NCBI GenBank assembly: GCA_002454165.1
Contig: DKIG01000025.1
Coordinates: 1 to 24,564, forward strand
Direction: 5' to 3'
DNA: 24,564 bases
Source of the DNA: Gammaproteobacteria bacterium UBA6724
Lineage (GTDB): Bacteria > Pseudomonadota > Gammaproteobacteria > Pseudomonadales > Azotimanducaceae
Positions 1 through 7,029 of this stretch are shown here, piece after piece (position 1 is the first letter of the stretch; every line of letters begins with the position of its first letter). A model generated the notes under the pieces. It was not told where the DNA came from. It made no database searches and saw nothing but the letters and a program-made list of their open reading frames with translations. The position numbers and the translations under genes were made by a program.

Positions 1-21
1 GGGGGGTGGTGGACCTATACA
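1..21. repeat. Left copy of terminal inverted repeat
   Basis: The first 21 bases (G-rich, containing GTGGTGGACCTATACA) are repeated exactly in inverse orientation at 24542-24562; the sequences diverge immediately inside. This is seen directly. Because the window begins and ends in it, the likeliest reading is a dispersed short repeat at which the assembly broke, not a mobile-element end. Confidence 0.85.
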
Positions 22-26
22 GCAGG

Positions 27-55
27 TTGCCTAAAATCACCAATACCTCTAAACT
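27..55 (+). promoter_or_regulatory. Candidate sigma70-type promoter for rpoZ
   Basis: TTGCCT (27-32) and TAAACT (50-55) are separated by 17 bases, each matching 4 of 6 consensus positions. Transcription would start near 62 and the 13-bp repeat array would lie in a roughly 140-base leader before rpoZ. Prediction only. No gmk coding sequence, a usual upstream neighbour of rpoZ, is visible in the 203 bases before rpoZ. Confidence 0.35.
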
Positions 56-79
56 AGCCGATCCTTGGCATTGCCTAGT

Positions 80-144
80 GGGATGTTTAGAAGGAATGTT
101 TAGAAAGAATGTTCAGAAGAGATGTTTAGAAGAACCGTTTACAA
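80..144 (+). repeat. Five tandem 13-bp repeats upstream of rpoZ
   Basis: Five head-to-tail 13-base units run without gaps: GGGATGTTTAGAA (80-92), GGAATGTTTAGAA (93-105), AGAATGTTCAGAA (106-118), GAGATGTTTAGAA (119-131) and a degenerate GAACCGTTTACAA (132-144). The core TTTAGAA recurs once more before spoT (552-558). The array occupies most of the otherwise empty region 1-203 and ends 59 bases before the rpoZ start. It could be a slippage-generated repeat or a regulator-binding array; the sequence does not decide. Confidence 0.8.
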
Positions 145-203
145 ATATCGGCAGCCAGATTGACGATGAAGGCCTGTACTAACCACATAATTGGAGCAAC
201 CAA

Positions 204-524
204 ATGGCAAGAGTAACTGTTGAAGACTGTCTGGAAAATGTAGAAAACCGGTTTGAACTGGTAATGGTTTCCAGCAAACGGGCGCGTCAGATCGCCACTC
301 TTGGCAAGGAACCGATGGTCCCTGTAGAGAACGACAAGCCGACTGTGCTTGCTCTACGCGAAATTGCGGCAGGGCTCATTGATGCTTCCATACTTAAAGA
401 GCCCTCCCGGGAACAGATTGAAGCCTCGGCACTGAGTGCCGTACAGGAGGGCTTGGAACAACAAGAACAAGAGCAGGGACAAGAGCCTGAGCAGCCACCC
501 AAACAAAAAGCCGATAGCCTCTAA
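204..524 (+). CDS. rpoZ: DNA-directed RNA polymerase omega subunit
   Basis: Omega is the small chaperone-like subunit that helps assemble the beta' subunit into RNA polymerase and, in proteobacteria, forms part of a ppGpp-binding site on the enzyme. The N-terminal 60 residues (start MARVTVEDCLENVENRFELV, then SSKRARQI, then KPTVLALREIA) match the family closely. The length of 106 residues is slightly above the usual 70-90 because of a low-complexity tail rich in Q and E (about residues 80-105). A GGAG ribosome-binding site lies 8 bases before the ATG. It is the first gene of the rpoZ-spoT-ridA-recG cluster, a common gammaproteobacterial arrangement linking polymerase and alarmone genes. Confidence 0.97.
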   Translation: MARVTVEDCLENVENRFELVMVSSKRARQIATLGKEPMVPVENDKPTVLALREIAAGLIDASILKEPSREQIEASALSAVQEGLEQQEQEQGQEPEQPPKQKADSL

Positions 525-525
525 G

Positions 526-550
526 GATTGTTCGTCTCATCTGAACGATC
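526..550 (+). other. Stem-loop between rpoZ and spoT
   Basis: GATTGTTC (526-533) can pair with GAACGATC (543-550) over 8 base pairs, one of them G-U, with a 9-base loop. It starts just after the rpoZ stop and has no T-run behind it, so it is more likely a processing or stability hairpin, or chance, than a strong terminator. Confidence 0.35.
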
Positions 551-612
551 ATTTAGAAGAGAATTAAAAGAAAAGCCAGAAGAGGAGCCCGGAGGGGCAA
601 CACAGACAGTGA

Positions 613-2727
613 ATGCCTGCCATGCTGACAATAAATTCCTTTGCACAAGATTTAGGTTCCTACCTTGAGTCGGAGCAGATTAACCAGGTTGTAAAAGCCT
701 ATCACTTCGCGGAAGCCGCCCATGAGGGGCAGAAGCGAAAATCCGGCGAAGACTACATCACCCACCCCCTTGCCGTCGCCCATATCCTGGCGGAGATGCG
801 CATGGATCATCAATGCCTAATGGCCGCCTTGCTACACGATGTCATTGAAGACACTAGCATTCCGAAACACACATTGGGGCAGACCTTCAACACCGAAGTG
901 GCAGAATTGGTGGACGGCGTCAGCAAACTCAAAAGCATGTTCGAATCACATGCTGAAGCCCAGGCGGAAAACTTCCAAAAGATGACGCTTGCTATGACCA
1001 AAGATATCCGCGTAATCATGGTCAAACTGGCAGACCGACTGCATAACATGAGAACACTGGGCGCGCTGGACGGGGAGCAACGGCGGCGGATCGCGCGGGA
1101 AACTCTGGAGATCTACGCACCCATAGCAAATCGCCTCGGGATGAACAATATTCGGATTGAATTTGAGGAACTGGGCTTCAAAGCCATGTACCCCCTCAGA
1201 TCTTCCATGATCGGTAAAGCCGTCCTTAAGGCAAGAGGTAACAGAACCGAAGTTGTCCAAAGTGTTAAGGACTCAATCATCAACTGCCTTGAGAGAGAAT
1301 CTCTTAACGCCCGGGTCTTCGGCAGGGAAAAGCACCTCTACAGTATTTACGACAAGATGCGTAGCAAAAGTAAATCATTTAGAGAGATCATGGATGTTTA
1401 TGCCTTCCGCATCCTGGTGGACACAGTTGATAACTGCTATCGCACCCTGGGGGCGGTGCACAATCTCTACAAGCCAGTCGCCGGGCGTTTCAAGGATTAC
1501 ATCGCCATCCCAAAGACCAATGGCTATCAATCATTACACACCACCCTCTTCGGCATGCACGGTATCCCTATTGAAATACAAATTCGTACCCATGAGATGG
1601 AAATGGTCGCCAACAACGGTATAGCCGGGCACTGGCTTTACAAGTCGCATGATGATTCCAGTACCACTTCTCACAAGAGGGCAAGAGAGTGGCTGAAGGG
1701 TCTGCTGGAATTGCAACAGCGCGCAGGGAATTCGCTGGAGTTTATTGAACATGTCAAAATTGATCTCTTCCCGGACGAAGTTTACATCTTCTCGCCCGCG
1801 GGGGAAATTTTTGACCTGTCCCAAGGCGCAACACCGATAGACTTCGCCTATGCCGTACACACCGACATTGGCAACAGTTGTGTTGCCTGCCGGATTGACC
1901 GCAAACTCGCCCCCCTGAGTAGTGTTCTGGAAAGTGGCCAGACTGTTGAAATTATCAGGGCACCGGGTGCCCAGCCCAACCCAGCATGGCTAGGTTTTGC
2001 CGTCACAGGAAAAGCAAGGAGTAGTATTCGCCACGCCCTGAAACATCAACAAAAGAATGAATCTACTGCCCTAGGCAGACGGCTGCTTGAACAAACGCTG
2101 GTGCCCTACAACATGACAATCAGCGACATTGACGAAGATACGCTGAATGTGGTTCTGCAGGAGCGGCAAATCAGCAATGTTAATGACCTGCTTGCGGAGA
2201 TTGGTCTCGGCAATCAAATGGCAAGTATCATCGTGAAGCGGCTGCTTAGTAACAATGATGCACTGGAGGAGCTACCCGACGACAGTGCGCTAGCTATCAT
2301 GGGCACCGAGGGGCTGGTCGTTACCTATGCTCGTTGCTGTCATCCCATTCCTGGCGACCCTATCATTGGTCATGTTAGTACCGGTCGGGGTATAGTGATT
2401 CATACAGATACCTGTAAGAACATGCTGGATCTGCAGAACAAGCCGCGCGAACTGATGAATGTCCGCTGGGATGCGAGGGTTGACCAGGAGTTTTCTGTTG
2501 AATTACGAGTTGAGTTGGAAAATGAACGCGGCATCATCGCCGTCATCGCTTCCACCGTCACAGAAGCAAACACCAATATTGAACGGATAAACGTGCTGGA
2601 AAAAGACGCCCGATTCACCGTCGTCCACATGGTGATATCGGTTAAGAACCGTGTGCATCTTGCCAATGTCATCCGGCGGCTACGGACTATCAAGAGCATC
2701 AGCCGCATCCTGCGGGCAAAAAACTAA
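613..2727 (+). CDS. spoT: Bifunctional (p)ppGpp synthetase/hydrolase SpoT
   Basis: A cytosolic enzyme that makes and degrades the alarmone (p)ppGpp, controlling the stringent response. The 704-residue length and domain order are those of SpoT. The N-terminal HD hydrolase is intact: R42, H51, H75-D76, E79-D80 and D141 in LADRLHNM. The synthetase domain carries YDKMRSKSKSF, RFKDYIAIPKTNGYQSLH and EIQIRT, with the glutamate that RelA/SpoT synthetases need, so both activities are predicted. A TGS domain starts near residue 391 and a C-terminal ACT domain covers about 630-704. A GGAGGG at 591-596 is too far from ATG 613 or ATG 622 to choose between them; 613 is taken. It ends 10 bases before ridA, so co-transcription is likely. 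Confidence 0.97.
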   Translation: MPAMLTINSFAQDLGSYLESEQINQVVKAYHFAEAAHEGQKRKSGEDYITHPLAVAHILAEMRMDHQCLMAALLHDVIEDTSIPKHTLGQTFNTEVAELVDGVSKLKSMFESHAEAQAENFQKMTLAMTKDIRVIMVKLADRLHNMRTLGALDGEQRRRIARETLEIYAPIANRLGMNNIRIEFEELGFKAMYPLRSSMIGKAVLKARGNRTEVVQSVKDSIINCLERESLNARVFGREKHLYSIYDKMRSKSKSFREIMDVYAFRILVDTVDNCYRTLGAVHNLYKPVAGRFKDYIAIPKTNGYQSLHTTLFGMHGIPIEIQIRTHEMEMVANNGIAGHWLYKSHDDSSTTSHKRAREWLKGLLELQQRAGNSLEFIEHVKIDLFPDEVYIFSPAGEIFDLSQGATPIDFAYAVHTDIGNSCVACRIDRKLAPLSSVLESGQTVEIIRAPGAQPNPAWLGFAVTGKARSSIRHALKHQQKNESTALGRRLLEQTLVPYNMTISDIDEDTLNVVLQERQISNVNDLLAEIGLGNQMASIIVKRLLSNNDALEELPDDSALAIMGTEGLVVTYARCCHPIPGDPIIGHVSTGRGIVIHTDTCKNMLDLQNKPRELMNVRWDARVDQEFSVELRVELENERGIIAVIASTVTEANTNIERINVLEKDARFTVVHMVISVKNRVHLANVIRRLRTIKSISRILRAKN

Positions 2728-2737
2728 AAGGCAGCAC

Positions 2738-3121
2738 ATGATACGCAACATAGAAACCAAAAACGCACCCGCCGCTATAGGTTCCTATTCTCAGGGCATC
2801 GTCCATAAGGATGTACTTTATATCAGCGGTCAGTTGCCGCTCATCCCTGACACCATGGACTTTGACAGTAACCAGGATATTGATGAACAGATACGCCAGA
2901 TATTTCGGAATCTTGATGCCATTGCTCATGCCGCTGGTACGAATCTTATCTCGGCAATCAAATTGACCGTTTACTTGACGAATCTTGATCACTTTCCCCG
3001 GGTAAATGCCGTCATGGAGGAAATGCTATCCGCACCCTTCCCTGCCAGAGCACTGGTTGAAGTATCCGCCTTACCTCGTGGGGCACAGATCGAAATTGAC
3101 GCCCTGATTGCCTTGTCCTGA
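2738..3121 (+). CDS. ridA: RidA/YjgF family reactive intermediate deaminase
   Basis: RidA proteins hydrolyse reactive enamine/imine intermediates (2-aminoacrylate and relatives) released by PLP enzymes and so protect amino-acid metabolism. The 127-residue product has the family hallmarks: NAPAAIGSYSQGI near the N-terminus, LYISGQLP, the middle helix LDAIAHAAG, and the C-terminal PARALVEVSALPRGAQIEID containing the conserved arginine that contacts substrate carboxylates. The start at 2738 is chosen because AAAAGG stands 6 bases upstream and because an upstream in-frame start (2651) would lie inside spoT. A spoT-ridA pair is also found in pseudomonads. It is usually a soluble trimer. Confidence 0.95.
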   Translation: MIRNIETKNAPAAIGSYSQGIVHKDVLYISGQLPLIPDTMDFDSNQDIDEQIRQIFRNLDAIAHAAGTNLISAIKLTVYLTNLDHFPRVNAVMEEMLSAPFPARALVEVSALPRGAQIEIDALIALS

Positions 3122-3145
3122 TACTGTTCTTTTGAAAATCTCGGA

Positions 3146-5239
3146 ATGACCAAAAACCTGGCTGAAGTCAATGTATCAACGCTGAAGGGCGTAGGTCCGG
3201 CGCTTGTTAAAAAACTCGCAAAACTTGGCATAGCATCAGTCCAGGATATTCTGTTTCATCTGCCCTTTCGCTACGAAGACAGAACCCGGGTCACGCCGGT
3301 CCGCGCCGCACGCCCCGGAGAGTCCTGCGTTCTTGAGGGGAAAATCATTGCCTGCGAGGTGGCATTTGGCAGACGCAGGAGTCTGCTTGCCCGTCTCCAG
3401 GATGCGACCGGAATAATCAGCCTCCGCTTCTATCACTTCTCAAAAGCGCAACAGAATAACCTGGCAAAGATCGGTGCCGTTCGATGTTTTGGAGAGGTGA
3501 GAGTCGGTGCTTCTGGATATGAAATCTATCACCCTGAATACATCGCACTCAGCAAGGCACAGCAGATGGATGACGCCTTGACGCCCATCTACCCGGCCAC
3601 TGAGGGCATCACTCAGTCCCGATTCCGACATTTAGTAACCCAGGCACTTGACAGTCTTGACGCCAATCCCATGTCCGAAGGTATCGCAACATTCGCCAGT
3701 GTCCTCCCGGACCAGATTACTCAGATGACAGATATGGATATTAATCAGGCTGTCCGTTATCTGCACCTGCCGCCGCCGGATGCCGACACTGATGCCCTCA
3801 TGTCTGGCACTCACCCGGCACAGACAAGACTCGCCTTTGAGGAGCTCGTCGCTCACCAAACAAGCCTGCGCATTATTCGTAACGAACTGCAAAAATTGAA
3901 TGCGCCTCAACTAAAAGCACCCGGGGCACTTTATGATGAACTTCACACCAGTCTTGGTTTTGAGCTCACCCGTGCGCAGGTGAAGGTCAGCGGGGAAGTT
4001 GCCTGTGACATGATGACATCGCAACCATCACTCAGGCTCATCCAGGGCGATGTTGGTTCGGGTAAAACCGTTATTGCCGCCCTCGCCGCGATTCATGCCC
4101 ATGAAAATAATCTACAAACCGCCCTGATGGCACCGACGGAATTGCTGGCAGGGCAACACTTCATCACCCTGTCTATCTGGCTGAATCCCCTAGGTATCAA
4201 CACGGCCCTGCTCTCGGCAAGAGTGACCGGGAAAAAGCGTCAACAGGCTCTTGCCTCCGTGGCAACCGGTGATGCCACCGTCATTATCGGTACCCATGCA
4301 CTAATACAACGGCAGGTTGAATTCAAACATCTGGGGCTCATCATTGTTGACGAGCAGCATCGATTTGGCGTCCATCAGCGTCTGGCACTCAGGGGGAAAA
4401 ACAGCACACCTAATGAATCGCCACATCAACTGGTCATGACAGCAACGCCGATCCCCAGAACCTTATCAATGAGTATTTACGCAGACATGGATTGCTCAAC
4501 CATTGATGAATTGCCGCCAGGAAGGAAGCCAGTGACGACCAGCGTCCTTGCCGATTCCAGGCGTGAGCAGGTTATTGACCGGGTGGCGAGTGCCTGTAGT
4601 GAGGGGATACAAGCCTATTGGGTTTGTACTCTGATTGATGAATCGGAAGCACTTCAATGTCAGGCGGCGGAGGTCACAGCAGCAGAATTGAAAACCAGAT
4701 TGCCGGGGCTACGAATCGGTCTGATCCATGGGCGCATGAATTCCATAGAGAAAACCGCACGGATGAATGAGTTCAAACAGGCGCAACTTGACCTGCTTGT
4801 CGCCACCACTGTCATTGAAGTAGGCGTAGATGTCCCCGCCGCAAGCCTGATGGTCATAGAAAATTCCGAACGGCTGGGGCTTGCTCAGTTGCATCAATTA
4901 CGCGGTCGTGTCGGACGGGGCTCCGCAACAAGCCACTGTGTCCTGCTTTACAAGAAACCCCTCGGCGCAGTGAGCAGGCAACGGCTGGAGGTGATGCGAA
5001 ACAGCAATGATGGTTTCTACATCGCCGAGCGGGATCTGGAAATTCGAGGTCCGGGGGAGATGTCAGGCACCCGACAATCCGGAAGTGCGCAGTTCAGAAT
5101 TGCTGACCTGTTGCGAGACAAGGCAATGTTGCCAGAGGTCAAGCAGACTGCCATTACACTGCTAGCGGAAAACCACGCGGCGGCGGACTTGCTGGTCAAA
5201 CGTTGGCTCAGGGAACCAGAGTTAATGGGGCAGTTGTAG
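3146..5239 (+). CDS. recG: ATP-dependent DNA helicase RecG
   Basis: RecG is a double-strand DNA translocase that remodels stalled replication forks and Holliday junctions and unwinds R-loops. The 697 residues show the N-terminal helix-hairpin signature (TLKGVGPALVKKLAKLGI) followed by the wedge/OB domain, then two helicase lobes: Walker A GDVGSGKT (301-308), DEQH (402-405), MTATPIPRT, and in lobe two ATTVIEVGVDVP and LHQLRGRVGRG. The C-terminal ERDLEIRGPGEMSGTRQSG is the RecG-specific motif region. Length and domain order are normal. It starts 24 bases after ridA without an obvious Shine-Dalgarno and converges with the symporter gene. It should not be confused with the AlbA_2/GHKL protein at 9997, which databases sometimes also label RecG-like. 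Confidence 0.97.
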   Translation: MTKNLAEVNVSTLKGVGPALVKKLAKLGIASVQDILFHLPFRYEDRTRVTPVRAARPGESCVLEGKIIACEVAFGRRRSLLARLQDATGIISLRFYHFSKAQQNNLAKIGAVRCFGEVRVGASGYEIYHPEYIALSKAQQMDDALTPIYPATEGITQSRFRHLVTQALDSLDANPMSEGIATFASVLPDQITQMTDMDINQAVRYLHLPPPDADTDALMSGTHPAQTRLAFEELVAHQTSLRIIRNELQKLNAPQLKAPGALYDELHTSLGFELTRAQVKVSGEVACDMMTSQPSLRLIQGDVGSGKTVIAALAAIHAHENNLQTALMAPTELLAGQHFITLSIWLNPLGINTALLSARVTGKKRQQALASVATGDATVIIGTHALIQRQVEFKHLGLIIVDEQHRFGVHQRLALRGKNSTPNESPHQLVMTATPIPRTLSMSIYADMDCSTIDELPPGRKPVTTSVLADSRREQVIDRVASACSEGIQAYWVCTLIDESEALQCQAAEVTAAELKTRLPGLRIGLIHGRMNSIEKTARMNEFKQAQLDLLVATTVIEVGVDVPAASLMVIENSERLGLAQLHQLRGRVGRGSATSHCVLLYKKPLGAVSRQRLEVMRNSNDGFYIAERDLEIRGPGEMSGTRQSGSAQFRIADLLRDKAMLPEVKQTAITLLAENHAAADLLVKRWLREPELMGQL

Positions 5240-5256
5240 GGTGGCAAATGCCATCT

Positions 5257-6513
5257 CTAGTCGCGCTGTTCAAGCACAGTCTGATCGAACTTGCCCTCAC
5301 TCTTTGCCACCACTGTGGAAATGGCAGCATCACCTGAAACATTGACGGCCGTGCGCATCATATCAAGTAGCCGATCAACGCCAATAATCAGCGCAATACC
5401 CTCAACAGGCAGACCGACCTGTTGTAGCACCAGCGCAAGAGTAATCAAGCCCACCCCGGGAACACCCGCCGTGCCGATTGACGCCAGGGTCGCCGTCATG
5501 ACCACCATCAAATATCCCGTCATTGAAATATCAATGTTAAACGCCTGAGCAATGAATACCGTGGCGACACCCTGCATGATGGCCGTACCATCCATGTTAA
5601 TCGTGGCGCCCAAAGGTATGGTAAAGGCAGCGACTTCGTTCTTTACACCAAGCCTGTGTTCTACATTTTCCAATGTTACTGGCAAGGTTGCATTACTTGA
5701 ACTGGTGCTGAACGCATAAGCCATCACCGGCGCAAACTTTTTGTAGAAAGTCACCGGATTGAGATTGGCGAGAAATCGAACCAGGGCGCTGTATGTCAGC
5801 AGAAAATGCAACACCAAAACGCCCGCAACCGTCAGGAAGTATTTCAACAGATCGGCAATTGTCGAGAAGCCCATGTTTGCAAACAGGGTGACCATCAAAC
5901 AGAAAACGCCAAGGGGTGCGACGGACATGAGCATCATAATCAGACGCATGATCACTTCATTCCAGTTATTGAGCGTAGCGCGAACTCGCAATCCGGGTTC
6001 GCCACACTTGGCAATAGCAACGCCAATCAAAATGGCAAACACGATGATCTGGAGCATGTTGCCCTGTGCCATAGCATCAATCGGATTGGTTGGCACTATG
6101 TTGATAATCACATCTTTCAGAGCAGGGGCTTCTTTCGGAATGAATTCAGAGCCCGCGGCAAGGTTAATACCAATGCCGGGGTTGACCACATTGGCAATGG
6201 TTAACGCCAGAGTGACGGCGATAGCTGTAGTGATAAGATATAACCCGATAGCCTTAGCACCGACCCGCCCAATACTGGAACCATCAGAAAGATTACTCGC
6301 GCCACATGCCAGCGAAACAAACACTAGGGGCACAACCAATAATTTGAGACTAGCAATAAATACCTTGCCGCCAATATCAAAGATGCCATTGATGCCATAA
6401 ACGAGCAGGGGGTTATCGGCGGCGAGGGAGAGGGCATGAACAACGGAACCTATCAGCAATCCTGCACCCATACCGATAAGAATGTTCCTGGTCAATGCCG
6501 CTCTGTCAATCAT
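5257..6513 (-). CDS. Dicarboxylate/amino acid:cation symporter (DAACS family)
   Basis: An inner-membrane secondary transporter of the glutamate/aspartate/C4-dicarboxylate symporter family, which couples uptake to Na+ or H+. The 418 residues contain the diagnostic core: the serine-rich re-entrant loop STSSSNATLPVT, then EVAAFTIPLGATINMDGT with the NMDGT cation/substrate motif, and a second hairpin region with GVPGVG. The C-terminal IIGVDRLLDMMRTAVNVSGD supplies the aspartates and arginine typical of substrate selection. Substrate (glutamate, aspartate, succinate or similar) cannot be assigned. The gene lies 40 bases downstream of rubredoxin on the same strand and converges on recG with 17 bases between. 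E. coli also has a glutamate transporter (gltS, a different family) convergent with recG. Confidence 0.93.
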   Translation of the reverse strand: MIDRAALTRNILIGMGAGLLIGSVVHALSLAADNPLLVYGINGIFDIGGKVFIASLKLLVVPLVFVSLACGASNLSDGSSIGRVGAKAIGLYLITTAIAVTLALTIANVVNPGIGINLAAGSEFIPKEAPALKDVIINIVPTNPIDAMAQGNMLQIIVFAILIGVAIAKCGEPGLRVRATLNNWNEVIMRLIMMLMSVAPLGVFCLMVTLFANMGFSTIADLLKYFLTVAGVLVLHFLLTYSALVRFLANLNPVTFYKKFAPVMAYAFSTSSSNATLPVTLENVEHRLGVKNEVAAFTIPLGATINMDGTAIMQGVATVFIAQAFNIDISMTGYLMVVMTATLASIGTAGVPGVGLITLALVLQQVGLPVEGIALIIGVDRLLDMMRTAVNVSGDAAISTVVAKSEGKFDQTVLEQRD

Positions 6514-6553
6514 GATGTTTTACCTGTTTTTACTTTTTTTATGCTGCTTGACG

Positions 6554-6721
6554 TCAGTCCATTTCACACATTTCAAAATCTTCTTTGCTGACCCCACAGT
6601 CCGGACATATCCAGTCATCTGGAATATCTTCCCATCTTGTCCCGGGTGCTATGCCTTCTGATTCAAGCCCTTCCGCTTCATCATAAATGAACCCGCACAC
6701 AATACACTGCCACTTCTTCAT
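6554..6721 (-). CDS. Rubredoxin
   Basis: A 55-residue electron-transfer protein that holds one iron in four cysteines. Read on the minus strand it begins MKKWQCIVCGFIYDEAEGL and contains both CxxCG knuckles (C6-x-x-C9-G and C39-P-D-C42-G), with the aromatic core (W4, Y13, W30, W37, F49) and the PDDWICPDCG segment typical of the family. Length is the family norm. In aerobic gammaproteobacteria, rubredoxins serve alkane hydroxylases or other oxygenases through a rubredoxin reductase; no such partner is in this window. An AGAG stands just before the ATG. It probably shares a transcript with the downstream symporter. In pseudomonads rubredoxin genes lie near ubiC-ubiA, which suggests the island at 6800-13371 separates former neighbours. 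Confidence 0.95.
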   Translation of the reverse strand: MKKWQCIVCGFIYDEAEGLESEGIAPGTRWEDIPDDWICPDCGVSKEDFEMCEMD

Positions 6722-6799
6722 CTCTTTTCTCTATGACTTGTCTCTACTAGATACCGTAAGAATACACCAGAGGCATGCCCCCTGTTCCAATGCGGTATA

Positions 6800-6940
6800 T
6801 TACACGATTTTGCTATGGGCGTTGATACCAAAATCATCCCCATCTTGACGAATTACCCTGAGCGGTGAATGTTTTGTAGTTACTTGTTTTACAAAATATT
6901 TCAGGTTAGATCTTAATTGAGTAAGGCTAATAGTATCCAT
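6800..6940 (-). pseudogene. Truncated Phd/YefM-type antitoxin relic
   Basis: A 46-codon reading frame begins MDTISLTQLRSNLKYFVKQV and continues into TTKHSPLRVIRQDGDDF. This is the DNA-binding N-terminal half of a Phd/YefM antitoxin, in which the segment after the RxxGDDF-like strand normally continues as VVISLEDY-type sequence and a toxin-binding tail. Here it turns into GINAHSKIV and stops, so the C-terminal half is missing and no toxin gene follows; the next gene on this strand is rubredoxin. Translation signals look intact (AGAGGA six bases before the ATG), so a short DNA-binding peptide might still be made. Truncation probably marks the left junction of the AT-rich island. Confidence 0.65.
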
Positions 6941-6953
6941 CACAGTCCTCTTA

Positions 6954-6980
6954 TTGACATACGAGCATGGTGCATATAAT
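6954..6980 (+). promoter_or_regulatory. Strong-looking promoter for res
   Basis: A perfect TTGACA (6954-6959) and a perfect TATAAT (6975-6980) lie 15 bases apart, shorter than the optimal 17 but with ideal hexamers. Transcription would start near 6987, after a possible ATG at 6967 but before the ATG at 7030, which supports 7030 as the res start. The site is also just upstream of the oppositely oriented antitoxin relic (start 6940), so an intact antitoxin could once have bound here. Confidence 0.6.
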
Positions 6981-7029
6981 AGTAACAAATCAGCAGAGAC
7001 CACAAACATCAACGCAGAGACATTTATTC

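Noticed and set aside
1..180. Open frame starting VVDLYSRL at the left end, possible tail of an upstream gene
   Set aside because: It runs through the terminal repeat and the 13-bp array, has no family resemblance, and does not match gmk.
5240..5256. Terminator between convergent recG and symporter (TGGCA-AA-TGCCA)
   Set aside because: Only five base pairs with a two-base loop and no T-run; too weak to list.
5759..6400. Long plus-strand frame opposite the symporter gene (213 codons)
   Set aside because: It is antisense to a clear DAACS transporter, has no recognisable domain, and is rich in residues expected from a shadow frame.
6967..7029. N-terminal extension of Res from ATG 6967
   Set aside because: It lies over the -10 box and before the predicted transcription start, and the added residues do not look like the family.
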